Below are positions 15,890 to 25,088 of a DNA stretch of 45,136 nt, one piece after another (the first letter of the stretch is position 1; the number at the start of each line of letters is the position of its first letter). The stretch comes from Steroidobacteraceae bacterium (GTDB lineage: Bacteria > Pseudomonadota > Gammaproteobacteria > Steroidobacterales > Steroidobacteraceae). The notes beneath the pieces were generated by a model. It saw only the letters and a program-made list of their open reading frames with translations, did not search any database and was not told where the DNA came from. The stretch covers positions 1 through 45,136 of the forward strand of contig JALORN010000030.1 in the NCBI GenBank assembly GCA_025458905.1, in the 5' to 3' direction. The position numbers and the translations under genes were made by a program.

Positions 15890-17913
15890 GAGACGCCACG
15901 CCGACGCGAGTCCCCTATCTCACGCGCCTGCGCTGCAACGCCGACCGGCTGCTGCTCGGCGTGGTCGGCAGCCTGCTGCTGCTCGCCTTCGCGCTGGCGC
16001 CCTGGCACGGCACCTGGAGCGAGGCGCTCTCGATCGGCGTGCCGGCGGCCGCGATGGTGGCATGGCGGGTGCTGGCGCATCCCGGGACGTTGCTGACCCG
16101 CTGCGTCGTCGCCGCGGCGCTGATGGTCATGACGGCGCTGCACATCCACCAGGCACGCGGCATGATCGAGCTGCACTTCGGCGTGTTCGTGCTGCTCGCC
16201 TTCCTGCTCGTCTACCGCGACTGGATCCCGGTCGTGGTCGCGGCCGGCGTGATCGCGGTCCACCACCTGGCGTTCGACTGGCTGCAGCGCGGCGGCGCGC
16301 CGGTCTGGACCTTCGCGGCGGACACCGGGTTCGCGATCGTGCTGGTGCACGCCGCCTACGTGGTGTTCGAGACGGCGCTGCTAGTAGTGATCGCGCTGCG
16401 GCTGCGGGCCGAGTCAGAGGCGATCGGCGGCGACCCGCGCGAGCTCTCGGACGTGGCGCAGCGCATCGCGCGCGGCGACCTCGACACGGTGGTGCACGCC
16501 GACGGTGCCACCGGCGACAGCCTCGCGGTGGCGATGCAGCGGATGCGCGACGCGCTCGCCGACACGGCGCGCCGCGCGGCGGCCGCGCTCGATGCGATCG
16601 CCCGGGGCGACCTCGCGCCGGGCGCGGCGCAGGACGGCTCGGCGATCGGCGCCGGCGTCGAGCGGGCGCGCGCCACGCTGCGCGAGGTGGTGCGCGACGC
16701 CAGCGACGTCATGTCGGGCATCGCCGAGGGCGACCTGTCGCGCCGGGTCCGCGCCGCGGCCCCCGGCGAGTTCGCGTCACTGCGCGAGCACGTCAACGCC
16801 ACCGCGGAGTTCCTCGCGCGCTTCGACCGCGGGCAGCGCGAGCTGATCCGGCGTGCCAACGCCGGCGACTTCTCCGGCCGGATCGACACGCAGGGTCTCG
16901 CCGGCTACCAGCTCGAGCTCGCCTCGGGCATCAACGACCTGGTGCGCTCGTTCGACGCGTTCGTCGACCGCTTCGGCACCGTGATGGCCGGTTTCGCCGG
17001 CGGCGAGTTCGAGCGTGGCATCGACGCCCCGGCCGCCGGCCGCCTGGAGGCGCTGCGCCAGGACACCAACTCGACCGCGGCACGCCTGTCGCAGATCGTC
17101 GGGCGGATCCGCGCCGCCGCGGCCGGCACCGATGCCGCGGCGGAATCCGTGGCCTCGACCAACGCCGAGCTCGCCCGGCGTTCGCGCGAGCAGGCGCGCG
17201 CCGTCGAGTCGACGGCGAGCGCGCTGGAGCAGATCACTTCCACCGTGCGCCAGAACACCGACCGCACGCGCCTCGCCGACGAGCTGGCGCGCGGCACTGC
17301 CGAAGTCGCCGGCAGCGGTCGCACCGTTGCCGGCCAGGCGGTGGAACGGATGCGCGGCATCCGCGAGTCCTCCACCCGTGTCTCGAGCATCGTGGAGCTG
17401 ATCGAAGGGATCGCCTTCCAGACCAACCTGCTGGCGCTCAACGCTGCCGTGGAGGCGGCGCGCGCCGGGGCCCACGGCCGGGGCTTCGCGGTGGTCGCCT
17501 CCGAGGTGCGCACGCTCGCCGAGCGCTCCGCGAGCGCCGCGAAGGAGATCAGTCAGCTGATCCAGGACAGCGTCGAGCGGGTGGAGAGCGGCAGCGAACT
17601 CGTCGACCAGGCCGGCGCCGCGATGGCGCGGATGGTGGAGCGCATCGGCCAGATCACGACGATCGTCGGCGAGATCGCCGGCGCCAGCGGCGAGCAGTCG
17701 CGGGCACTGGATGCGGTCGCCGGGGCGATGAACCAGATCGACTCCACGACCAAGGAAATCGCGCAGCTGGTGGCGGACGCGGACCGTGCCGCCGTCGGGC
17801 TGCGCGGGCAGGCCGACAGCCTGACCGAGGCGACGCGGCTGCTGTCGGCGGGCCAGCCCCAGGCCGCGGCGCGGCCGCCGCAGGCGGAATCGCGGGCCAG
17901 CGCCGCGGCCTGA
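15886..17913 (+). CDS. Methyl-accepting chemotaxis protein with multi-helix membrane sensor
   Basis: A 675-aa chemoreceptor. The first ~185 residues form about six membrane helices with histidines in or near them ([28 protein letters not shown]) instead of a periplasmic ligand domain. HAMP-like repeats follow ([12 protein letters not shown], later A-I-A-R-G-D-L and [11 protein letters not shown]). The signalling hairpin is nearly canonical: [21 protein letters not shown] and [12 protein letters not shown]. There is no CheR-docking pentapeptide at the alanine-rich C-terminus. I chose ATG 15886, in the ATGA overlap, over an in-frame ATG 12 bases upstream. No che or flagellar genes are in the window. 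Confidence 0.9.
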   Translation: MRDATPTRVPYLTRLRCNADRLLLGVVGSLLLLAFALAPWHGTWSEALSIGVPAAAMVAWRVLAHPGTLLTRCVVAAALMVMTALHIHQARGMIELHFGVFVLLAFLLVYRDWIPVVVAAGVIAVHHLAFDWLQRGGAPVWTFAADTGFAIVLVHAAYVVFETALLVVIALRLRAESEAIGGDPRELSDVAQRIARGDLDTVVHADGATGDSLAVAMQRMRDALADTARRAAAALDAIARGDLAPGAAQDGSAIGAGVERARATLREVVRDASDVMSGIAEGDLSRRVRAAAPGEFASLREHVNATAEFLARFDRGQRELIRRANAGDFSGRIDTQGLAGYQLELASGINDLVRSFDAFVDRFGTVMAGFAGGEFERGIDAPAAGRLEALRQDTNSTAARLSQIVGRIRAAAAGTDAAAESVASTNAELARRSREQARAVESTASALEQITSTVRQNTDRTRLADELARGTAEVAGSGRTVAGQAVERMRGIRESSTRVSSIVELIEGIAFQTNLLALNAAVEAARAGAHGRGFAVVASEVRTLAERSASAAKEISQLIQDSVERVESGSELVDQAGAAMARMVERIGQITTIVGEIAGASGEQSRALDAVAGAMNQIDSTTKEIAQLVADADRAAVGLRGQADSLTEATRLLSAGQPQAAARPPQAESRASAAA

Positions 17914-17966
17914 GGCGCCGCGCGGGTTCCCGGGTGGCCGGCGCCGGAAGGCCCTACACTCGCGCG

Positions 17967-19742
17967 ATGAAGACCAGCCAGGATGCGGGCGCCGAAACGA
18001 CGCTGTTCTCCGACCTCGGCCTGCCCGACACCGTTCTGCGCGCGGTGAAGGCGATCGGCTACGAGTCGGCCTCGCCGATCCAGGCGGCCACGATCCCGGC
18101 GCTGCTCGCGGGCGCCGACGTGCTCGGCCAGGCGCAGACGGGCACCGGCAAGACCGCGGCCTTCGCGCTGCCGATCCTCGCGCAGCTCGAGCCGAAGCGG
18201 CACGTCCCGCAGGCGCTGGTGCTGGTGCCGACCCGGGAGCTCGCGATCCAGGTGGCGGAGGCCTTCCAGAAGTACGCCGCGGGACTCGCCGGCTTCCACG
18301 TGCTGCCGATCTACGGTGGCCAGAGCTACGTCCCGCAGCTCAACGCGCTGCGGCGCGGACCGCAGGTGATCGTCGGCACGCCGGGGCGCATCATCGACCA
18401 CCTCGAGCGTGGCACGCTCGTCCTCGACGCCATCCGCACGCTGGTGCTCGACGAGGCGGACGAGATGCTCGCGATGGGCTTCGCCGACGCGCTCGAGGCG
18501 ATCCTCGCGCAGACCCCCGCGCGCAAGCAGGTGGCGCTGTTCTCCGCGACCATGGCGCCGCCCATCCGGCGCATCGCCCAGCGGCACCTGCGCGAGCCGC
18601 GCGAGATCGTGATCCGCGGCAGGACCGCGACCGCGGCCAACATCCGCCAGAGCTTCTGGATGGTCAGTGGCCTGCACAAGCTCGACGCCCTGACCCGCAT
18701 CGTCGAGACCGCCGAGTTCGGCGCGATGCTGGTGTTCGTGCGCACCAAGCAGTCGACGGTCGAGCTCGCAGAGAAGCTGCAGGCGCGCGGCTTCGCGGCG
18801 GCGGCCCTCAACGGCGACATTCCGCAGTCGATGCGCGAGAAGACCATCGAGCAGCTCAAGGGCGGCAAGGTCGACATCCTGGTCGCGACCGACGTCGCGG
18901 CCCGCGGGCTCGACGTCGAGCGCATCACGCACGTCGTGAACTACGACGTGCCGTACGACACCGAGTCGTACGTGCATCGCATCGGCCGCACCGGGCGCGC
19001 GGGGCGCAGCGGCGAGGCGATACTCTTCGTCGCGCCGCGCGAGCGCAACCTGCTGCGGCTGATCGAGCGCGCCACGCGGCAGGCGATCGAGCCGCTGCGG
19101 CTGCCGACCGTGGACGACGTCAACAGCCGGCGGCTGGCGCGCTTCAAGGCCCGTATCGGCGAGGCGCTCGCTGCGCACCCGTCCGAGTTCCACCGCAAGG
19201 CCGTGCAGGAGATCGCGCTCGAGACCGGCGCCGACCTGCTGAGCATCGCGGCCGCGATCGCATCGCTGGTCGAGGGCCACGCCCCGGTGCAGTCCGGCTG
19301 GCAGCAGGCGGCCGAGCCGTCGGCCGCTGCAGCCGCGCCGCCCGAACCCCCGCGACCGCGCGCGGCACGGCGGCCTGCCGGCGACGACGGTCCGCCGCTG
19401 CCCGAGGTGGCCGAGGGCGGCTACGCCTTCGAGGACGACGGCCGGCAGGTCACGTATCGCCTCGCCGTCGGCCATCGCGACGGCGTCCAGCCCGGCAGCA
19501 TCGTCGGGGCGATCGCCAACGAGGCACGCCTGCACGGCACGCAGATCAACGGGATCGACATCCGCGCCGACTACTCGCTGGTGCGCTTGCCGGCGAACCT
19601 GCCGCAGGCCGTGCTGGCGCGGCTCTCACGGGTGCGGGTACGCGGCCGGGAACTCGACCTGCAGGCCGATGGCGGGCCGCGGCTGCCGCCGAAGCGCGCC
19701 GCGGCCGGCAAGCGTCGAGCCGGCAAGCCCCGGCGCGACTGA
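17967..19742 (+). CDS. deaD: DEAD-box ATP-dependent RNA helicase, DeaD/CsdA type
   Basis: A 591-aa cytoplasmic RNA helicase. Visible motifs are F-S-D-L-G-L and S-P-I-Q-A (Q motif), A-Q-T-G-T-G-K-T (56-63), P-T-R-E-L-A-I-Q, D-E-A-D near residue 155, S-A-T, then V-A-T-D-V-A-A-R-G-L-D and H-R-I-G-R-T-G-R-A-G. After a proline/alanine linker the C-terminus carries a DbpA-like RNA-binding domain (Q-P-G-S-I-V-G-A-I-A-N-E-A near 510, then I-D-I-R-A-D-Y-S-L-V-R-L-P) and a basic tail. That domain and the length match DeaD/CsdA rather than RhlE. These proteins act in ribosome assembly and mRNA turnover, often in the cold. The ATG at 17967 follows a clear change from non-coding sequence. Confidence 0.92.
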   Translation: MKTSQDAGAETTLFSDLGLPDTVLRAVKAIGYESASPIQAATIPALLAGADVLGQAQTGTGKTAAFALPILAQLEPKRHVPQALVLVPTRELAIQVAEAFQKYAAGLAGFHVLPIYGGQSYVPQLNALRRGPQVIVGTPGRIIDHLERGTLVLDAIRTLVLDEADEMLAMGFADALEAILAQTPARKQVALFSATMAPPIRRIAQRHLREPREIVIRGRTATAANIRQSFWMVSGLHKLDALTRIVETAEFGAMLVFVRTKQSTVELAEKLQARGFAAAALNGDIPQSMREKTIEQLKGGKVDILVATDVAARGLDVERITHVVNYDVPYDTESYVHRIGRTGRAGRSGEAILFVAPRERNLLRLIERATRQAIEPLRLPTVDDVNSRRLARFKARIGEALAAHPSEFHRKAVQEIALETGADLLSIAAAIASLVEGHAPVQSGWQQAAEPSAAAAAPPEPPRPRAARRPAGDDGPPLPEVAEGGYAFEDDGRQVTYRLAVGHRDGVQPGSIVGAIANEARLHGTQINGIDIRADYSLVRLPANLPQAVLARLSRVRVRGRELDLQADGGPRLPPKRAAAGKRRAGKPRRD

Positions 19743-19808
19743 CCTCGATCCGAGTCGGAACGGCTCACCGGCGACGGCCGGCCGTGGCGCGAGATGCCTC
19801 CCCGCCGA

Positions 19809-20927
19809 TCAGGCCGCGCGCGGCATCGTCGCCTCGTCGATCTGCCGTGCGACCTCGGCCGTCGGCCGCCACGCCGCCGCGGCCACGTTGGCCTCGACCT
19901 GCTCCGGCCGCGTCGCCCCGGCGATCACGCTGCCGACGTAGGGGCGGCTGAGCAGCCAGCCGAAGGCCATGTCGAGCAGCGTGTGCCCGTGCGCATCGGC
20001 GATGGCCTGCAGCTTCTCGACCTTCGCGAGGTTGGCGTCGTTGAGGAAGCGTGCGACGCCGGCGGGGTTCTGCTTCGCGAACGCGCCGAGGCGCGTGCCC
20101 TCGGGCGGCGCCTGGTCGCGCTTGTACTTGCCGGTCAGCAGCCCGCTCTCGAGCGGGAAGTACGGCAGGATGCCGAGCCCGTGCCGCTCGCAGGCCGGCA
20201 CCAGGTCGCGCTCGATGCCGCGCGTCAGCAGGCTGTAGTGGTTCTGTGCGCTGGTGAACGCGGCGAGCCGCGCGTCGCGGGACACCGTCGCGGCAGCCTC
20301 GACCTGCGCGGCGTCGAAGTTCGAGTTGCCGATGTAGCGCACCTTGCCCTGGCGCACGAGGTCATCGAAGGCGCGCAGCGTCTCCTCGATGGGCGTCTTC
20401 GGGTCGGGGCGATGGACCTGGTAGAGGTCGATGTAGTCGGTGCCGAGCCGGCGCAGCGACTGCTCCGCGGCATGCACGATGGCGCCACGCGAGGCCCCGC
20501 CCTCCGGGAACGGGCTGCCACGCATCGGGCTGCCGAGCTTGGTCGCGATGATCGCGCGGGCGCGCCGCGCGCCCAGCGCCTTGCCGAGGTATTCCTCGGA
20601 GAGCCCGTTGCCATACACGTCGGCGGTGTCGAAGAAGTTCGCGCCGAGCGCCATCGCGGCGTCGACCACGCGCGCCGTGCCGGCGGCATCGAGCCGCCCG
20701 CCGAAGTTGTTCGTGCCGATGCCGACGCCCGGCACCCGCAGGCCCGCGCGACCGAGCGGTCGCAGCGCGACACCCGCGCTGGCCACGGCGCCCTGGGACC
20801 CCGCCGGCGCAGATGCCGGGGCCGGCGCAGCGGCGCGCCCGGACGCCACGCGCGGGCCGGCCAGCGACGCGCCGAAGACGGCCAGGGTCGCGGCCTCGGT
20901 GAAGCGGCGGCGTGACAGGCGTTCCAT
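19809..20927 (-). CDS. Aldo/keto reductase with Tat signal
   Basis: A 372-aa NADPH-dependent oxidoreductase of the AKR superfamily. The catalytic tetrad is visible: D100 and Y105 (F-F-D-T-A-D-V-Y-G-N-G), K130 (A-T-K-L-G) and H172 (Y-Q-V-H-R-P-D). The N-terminus M-E-R-L-S-R-R-R-F-T-E-A followed by a hydrophobic stretch is a twin-arginine signal, which is unusual for an AKR because NADPH is cytoplasmic. Residues 30-55 are a low-complexity linker before the enzyme domain. The substrate is unknown. It is convergent with deaD, and the next gene on the right reads away from it across 229 bases in which I see no other gene. Confidence 0.88.
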   Translation of the reverse strand: MERLSRRRFTEAATLAVFGASLAGPRVASGRAAAPAPASAPAGSQGAVASAGVALRPLGRAGLRVPGVGIGTNNFGGRLDAAGTARVVDAAMALGANFFDTADVYGNGLSEEYLGKALGARRARAIIATKLGSPMRGSPFPEGGASRGAIVHAAEQSLRRLGTDYIDLYQVHRPDPKTPIEETLRAFDDLVRQGKVRYIGNSNFDAAQVEAAATVSRDARLAAFTSAQNHYSLLTRGIERDLVPACERHGLGILPYFPLESGLLTGKYKRDQAPPEGTRLGAFAKQNPAGVARFLNDANLAKVEKLQAIADAHGHTLLDMAFGWLLSRPYVGSVIAGATRPEQVEANVAAAAWRPTAEVARQIDEATMPRAA

Positions 20928-21156
20928 GCTCGACTCTCCAGCGTGGGTGTCCGGGGCCCCACGGGGTGTGTGGGGAGGTTGACAGATTGTCGCCGAGCCC
21001 GGCGCGGGTTACGAGGCCGTGACGACCCGATCCCTGTCCGAGGCGCGAACCGGGTGAGGGATGCCCCGGAAGCGGCGCGATCCCGTCGCGGTCCGGCTTC
21101 GCTTCCGTGTCCCGGGCAGGTAATCTGCGCCGCCTGCTTCAAGGGACCGCCCGAAG

Positions 21157-21882
21157 ATGGATCTCGCCTCCCCCGAATTCTGGGTCGCCGTCGGCCAGAT
21201 CATCGCGATCGACATCCTGCTGGGTGGCGACAACGCGGTGGTGATCGCGCTGGCGTCGCGGCGCCTGCCGGATGCGCAGCGCAAGCAGGCGATCTTCTGG
21301 GGCATGTTCGGCGCCGTGGTGCTGCGCGTGGTGCTGATCTTCTTCGCGCTGCAGCTGCTGCAGGTGCCGTTCCTGAAGGTGCTCGGGGGCCTGCTGCTGC
21401 TGTGGATCGGCGTGAAGCTGCTGCTGCCCCAGCAGGAGGGCGGGCACGACATCGCGGCGGCCTCGAGCCTCGGCGGCGCGATCCGCACCATCGTGGTCGC
21501 GGACGCGGTGATGAGCCTCGACAACGTGATCGGCATCGCGGCCGCCGCCAAGGACAGCCTCGTGCTGGTGGTGTTCGGCCTGGTCGTCAGCATTCCGATC
21601 ATCGTCTGGGGCAGCCGCTTCGTGCTCAAGCTGATGGACCGATTCCCGATCGTGATCGTCGGCGGCGCCGCGCTGCTCGGCTGGATCGGCGGCGGCATGG
21701 TCACGGGCGATGCGGTGCTGGAGCAGCGCGGCATCGAGGTGAGCCCGACCGTGCACTACGGCGCGGCGGTGGCCGGCGCGCTGCTGGTCGTGGCGATCGG
21801 CAAGCTCTGGCCCCGGCCGGCCCCGGCGGCGCCCGCCGCACCCGTCGACCTGGCGCGCCGCGAAGACGAGGAGACGCGCTGA
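21157..21882 (+). CDS. TerC-family integral membrane protein
   Basis: A 241-aa inner-membrane protein with about seven hydrophobic helices. The TerC signature acidic motifs are I-D-I-L-L-G-G-D-N-A-V-V-I-A-L (about residues 19-33) and V-V-A-D-A-V-M-S-L-D-N-V-I-G (about 112-125). The pattern is of the YjbE/YceF type, implicated in manganese or other metal-ion export during metalation of secreted proteins. The upstream region was read for a yybP-ykoY manganese riboswitch and no convincing match was found. The gene is followed after 28 bases by a universal stress protein, probably in the same transcript. Confidence 0.88.
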   Translation: MDLASPEFWVAVGQIIAIDILLGGDNAVVIALASRRLPDAQRKQAIFWGMFGAVVLRVVLIFFALQLLQVPFLKVLGGLLLLWIGVKLLLPQQEGGHDIAAASSLGGAIRTIVVADAVMSLDNVIGIAAAAKDSLVLVVFGLVVSIPIIVWGSRFVLKLMDRFPIVIVGGAALLGWIGGGMVTGDAVLEQRGIEVSPTVHYGAAVAGALLVVAIGKLWPRPAPAAPAAPVDLARREDEETR

Positions 21883-21910
21883 GACGCGTGCCCGCAAGGA
21901 GGATCCCGCG

Positions 21911-22339
21911 ATGCTGACCCTGCTCGTTCCCGTCGACGGCTCGGCCTTCTCCGACCGCGCGCTGCAGTACGCGATCGCGCGCGCGCAGCGCTCCGCGGGC
22001 GGCGCGCTGGTGCACCTGCTCAACGTCCAGACGCCCGCGGCGGGCGTCAACGTCAAGATGTTCGTCAGCTCGGAGAGCCTGAACGCCTACTACCGCGACG
22101 AGGGCATGAAGATCCTGGAGCCGCTGGTGGCGCGCCTGCGCGCCGCCGGGATCCCGGCCGAGCACCACATCGGCGTCGGCAACGTCGGCGAGGTGGTCGT
22201 GGCGTACGCGGTGGACAAGGGCTGCGACGAGATCGTCATGGGCACGCACGGCCGCGGCGGCCTGCTCGGCAGCGTGCTCGGCTCGGTCGCCCAGAACGTC
22301 GTGCAGCTCGCCAGGGTGCCCGTGGTACTCGTCAAGTAG
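21911..22339 (+). CDS. Universal stress protein (UspA family)
   Basis: A 142-aa single-domain Usp protein. It begins L-L-V-P-V-D-G-S-A-F-S-D-R-A, the usual first strand and aspartate that contacts nucleotide. It has the ATP-binding pattern G-T-H-G-R-G-G-L-L-G-S-V-L-G-S-V near the C-terminus, so it is probably the ATP-binding type. A very strong ribosome site (AAGGAGG) precedes the ATG. It is downstream of the TerC gene on the same strand and overlaps the convergent desaturase gene by 8 bases at its 3' end. Confidence 0.92.
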   Translation: MLTLLVPVDGSAFSDRALQYAIARAQRSAGGALVHLLNVQTPAAGVNVKMFVSSESLNAYYRDEGMKILEPLVARLRAAGIPAEHHIGVGNVGEVVVAYAVDKGCDEIVMGTHGRGGLLGSVLGSVAQNVVQLARVPVVLVK

Positions 22340-23522
22340 CCGCGTAGGCGCGGCTCATCGCGCGCAGCCGCCGCTGCTGCAGGCGCAGGGCGGTCTCGAT
22401 CTGCCCCAGGCGTCGGCGGAAGCTCGCCTCCTCCCACTTCTGCAGCAGGCGCTGCCGGCGGTCGGCCAGCCACTGCTCGCGCACCCTCGACCAGTCGTCC
22501 AGCGCCTCGCGGAAGGCCGCGTATTCCTCGGCGAGGCGCGCACGGGCGCGCTCCAGCTGCTCGTCGCCCGCCCGCGCCTGGCGCTGCGCCAGCGCGTGCT
22601 CGGTGCGCTTGAACTGCATCGCGACCTGCGCGCGCCGGATCCACAGGTCCGGTACGCGCTTGAGGTTCGAGGCGAGACCCACCCACGACAACGCCGCGAT
22701 CAGCCACTTGGTCGGGTCGTACTGCCACCACTTCACGCCGTTCCGGTAGTCGTTCTGGAAGATGTGGTGGAAGTTGTGGTAGCCCTCGCCGTAGGTGAGG
22801 AAGGCCATCAGCGGGTTGTCGCGCGCGGTGTTCTCGTCGGTATAGGGCTGCGAACCCCACATGTGCGCCAGCGAGTTGATGAACCAGGTGAAGTGGTGGT
22901 TCAGGACGAGGCGCAGCAGCCCGCCCAGCAGGAACACGCCCCAGACGTCGCCGACCGCCCACCCGAGCGCCAGCGGGAAGCCGAAGTTCGTGCCGAGCGC
23001 GAGCGCCAGGTAGTGCCGGTGCTGGAACGCGACCACCGGGTCGCGCTCGAGGTCCCGCGCGTTGGAGAAGTCGTTCCGGCTGCTCGGGTAGTCGCGGAGG
23101 ATCCAGCCCATGTGCGAGAACCAGAAGCCGCGCCTGGCGCTGTAGGGATCACGATCGACGTCGTCGACGTGCAGGTGGTGGCGGCGATGCTGGGAGGCCC
23201 AGATCAGGATGCTGTTCTGCAGCGCCATCGCGCCGAACACCGCCAGCACCCAGCGCACCGCGACGTGCGCCTGGAAAGCCTGGTGCGACCAGAGCCGATG
23301 GTAGCCGACCGTGATCGACAGGCCGCAGGCGAACAGGAACAGCACCAGGCTCGCCCAGGCCCAGCCGCCGAAGCCCTGGGAAACCCCGTACCAGGGGACG
23401 AGCACCAGCGCCGCGAGCGGCGTCAGCGTGAACACCGACGTCGTCAGCCAGTTGATCGGGGCGTGTTCCCCGGGACGCGCGGCGGGGCCGGGGCCGGGAG
23501 CGGGGGTCGGAACGGGATTCAT
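22332..23522 (-). CDS. Acyl-CoA (delta-9-type) fatty acid desaturase
   Basis: A 396-aa membrane di-iron desaturase that introduces a double bond into fatty acyl chains. The three histidine boxes are H-R-L-W-S-H, H-R-R-H-H (in S-Q-H-R-R-H-H-L-H) and H-N-F-H-H (in G-E-G-Y-H-N-F-H-H), with hydrophobic segments around them. The C-terminal ~110 residues are a long charged, probably coiled-coil tail (Q-R-Q-A-R-A-G-D-E-Q-L-E-R-A-R-A) beyond the usual domain. Its role is unknown. The proline-rich N-terminus precedes the first membrane helix. No electron-donor gene is adjacent. A perfect palindrome lies just upstream of the start codon. Confidence 0.9.
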   Translation of the reverse strand: MNPVPTPAPGPGPAARPGEHAPINWLTTSVFTLTPLAALVLVPWYGVSQGFGGWAWASLVLFLFACGLSITVGYHRLWSHQAFQAHVAVRWVLAVFGAMALQNSILIWASQHRRHHLHVDDVDRDPYSARRGFWFSHMGWILRDYPSSRNDFSNARDLERDPVVAFQHRHYLALALGTNFGFPLALGWAVGDVWGVFLLGGLLRLVLNHHFTWFINSLAHMWGSQPYTDENTARDNPLMAFLTYGEGYHNFHHIFQNDYRNGVKWWQYDPTKWLIAALSWVGLASNLKRVPDLWIRRAQVAMQFKRTEHALAQRQARAGDEQLERARARLAEEYAAFREALDDWSRVREQWLADRRQRLLQKWEEASFRRRLGQIETALRLQQRRLRAMSRAYAAT

Positions 23523-23534
23523 CGGGGAGTGAGT

Positions 23535-23548
23535 CGACCTGCAGGTCG
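23535..23548. promoter_or_regulatory. Perfect 14-bp palindrome upstream of the desaturase start
   Basis: CGACCTGCAGGTCG is identical on both strands and lies 12 bases upstream of the desaturase ATG. It could be an operator for a dimeric regulator, such as the TetR-type repressors that control desaturases in other gammaproteobacteria, or a hairpin in the leader RNA. Position is the only support. Confidence 0.3.
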
Positions 23549-23662
23549 CCGTGTGGCGGAAGGCAGCATCATTCTACCGGCCGGGCCTGCCCTCCCGACC
23601 GTGCGACACGCCCCCGAGCATAGGTACCTTCCGAGGGGACCGTCCCGCCGGGCGGCCCGCGC

Positions 23663-25075
23663 TCAGGCCTTGAGCGCGCCCAGCACCTCGTCGAGCATCT
23701 TCTTGGCGTCGCCGAACAGCATCCGGTTGTTCTCCTTGAAGAACAGTGGGTTGTCGACGCCGGCGTAGCCGGAGGCCATCGAGCGCTTCATCACGATCGA
23801 GGTCCTGGCCTTCCACACCTCCAGCACCGGCATGCCGGCGATCGGGCTCGCCGGATCGTCCTGCGCCGCCGGGTTCACGATGTCGTTGGCACCGATGACC
23901 ATGGTGACGTCGGTGTCCGGGAAGTCTTCGTTGATCTCGTCCATCTCGAGCACGATGTCGTACGGCACCTTCGCCTCGGCCAGCAGCACGTTCATGTGCC
24001 CGGGCATGCGGCCCGCCACCGGGTGGATCGCGAAGCGCACGTTGACGCCCTTCTCGCGCAGCAGCCGGGTGATCTCGTAGACCGTGTGCTGGGCCTGCGC
24101 GACCGCCATGCCGTAGCCCGGCACGATCACGACGTTCTTCGCACCGCGCAGCAGTTCGGCCGTCTCGGCCGCATTGACCGCCGAGACCTCGCCCTGTGGC
24201 TGGGTGCCGCCCGCGGCCGCGGCCGGTGCACCGCCACCGGTGCCGAAGCCGCCCGCGATGACGCTGATGAAGGAGCGGTTCATCGCGCGGCACATGATGT
24301 AGGAGAGGATCGCGCCCGAGGAGCCGACCAGCGCGCCGGTGACGATCAGCAGGTCGTTCGAGAGCATGAACCCGGTGGCCGAGGCGGCCCAGCCCGAGTA
24401 GCTGTTGAGCATCGAGACGACGACCGGCATGTCGGCACCGCCGATCGCCATCACCATGTGGATGCCGAACAGCAGCGCGATCACCGTCATCACGACCAGT
24501 GGCGTCATGCCCGCCTGCACGTCGGGCGCCTGCACGAAGGCGACGGCGAACCAGATCACCGCCAGCAGGCCCGCGAGGTTGAGCCAGTGGCGCGCCGGCA
24601 GCAGCAGCGGCTTGCCGCCCACCTTTCCGGACAGCTTGCCGAAGGCGATGATCGAGCCGGAGAAGGTCACGGCGCCGATGAAGATGCCGATGTAGATCTC
24701 GACCTCGTGGATCGCCTTCTCGGCGCCCTCGTAGACGATCGAGGTGTCGACGTAGCTCGCGAAGCCGACCAGCGCGGCCGCGAGACCCACCAGGCTGTGC
24801 ATCAGCGCGACCAGCTCCGGCATCTGCGTCATCTGCACCTTCTTGGCGGCGTACAGCCCGACCGCGCCGCCGGCCACCAGCGCGCCGACGATGTACGGCA
24901 GGCCGGCGGCCGTGACGCGCGGCCCGAGCACGGTCGCGAGCACCGCGATCGTCATGCCGACGATGCCGTAGAGGTTGCCGCGCCGGGCGGTCTCGGGGTT
25001 CGAGAGTCCGCCGAGGCTGAGGATGAAGAGGATGGTCGCGCCGATGTAGGCGACCGTGGCGAGATTCGCGGACAT
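23663..25075 (-). CDS. pntB: NAD(P) transhydrogenase subunit beta
   Basis: A 470-aa subunit of the proton-translocating transhydrogenase, which uses the proton gradient to make NADPH from NADH. The N-terminal half has about eight to nine membrane helices. The C-terminal domain III binds NADP(H), with [34 protein letters not shown] and K-R-S-M-A-S-G-Y. Length is normal for PntB. It starts 13 bases after the pntA stop, forming a two-gene operon. Confidence 0.96.
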   Translation of the reverse strand: MSANLATVAYIGATILFILSLGGLSNPETARRGNLYGIVGMTIAVLATVLGPRVTAAGLPYIVGALVAGGAVGLYAAKKVQMTQMPELVALMHSLVGLAAALVGFASYVDTSIVYEGAEKAIHEVEIYIGIFIGAVTFSGSIIAFGKLSGKVGGKPLLLPARHWLNLAGLLAVIWFAVAFVQAPDVQAGMTPLVVMTVIALLFGIHMVMAIGGADMPVVVSMLNSYSGWAASATGFMLSNDLLIVTGALVGSSGAILSYIMCRAMNRSFISVIAGGFGTGGGAPAAAAGGTQPQGEVSAVNAAETAELLRGAKNVVIVPGYGMAVAQAQHTVYEITRLLREKGVNVRFAIHPVAGRMPGHMNVLLAEAKVPYDIVLEMDEINEDFPDTDVTMVIGANDIVNPAAQDDPASPIAGMPVLEVWKARTSIVMKRSMASGYAGVDNPLFFKENNRMLFGDAKKMLDEVLGALKA

Positions 25076-25088
25076 GCCTGGCGACCCC

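Noticed and set aside
19774..19785. Palindrome ACGGCCGGCCGT between deaD and the aldo/keto reductase gene as a terminator
   Set aside because: It has no loop and no T-run on either strand, and such palindromes are expected by chance in GC-rich DNA.
20928..21156. Possible yybP-ykoY manganese riboswitch upstream of the TerC gene
   Set aside because: The family is often linked to TerC-like genes, but the conserved loops and pairings were not found.
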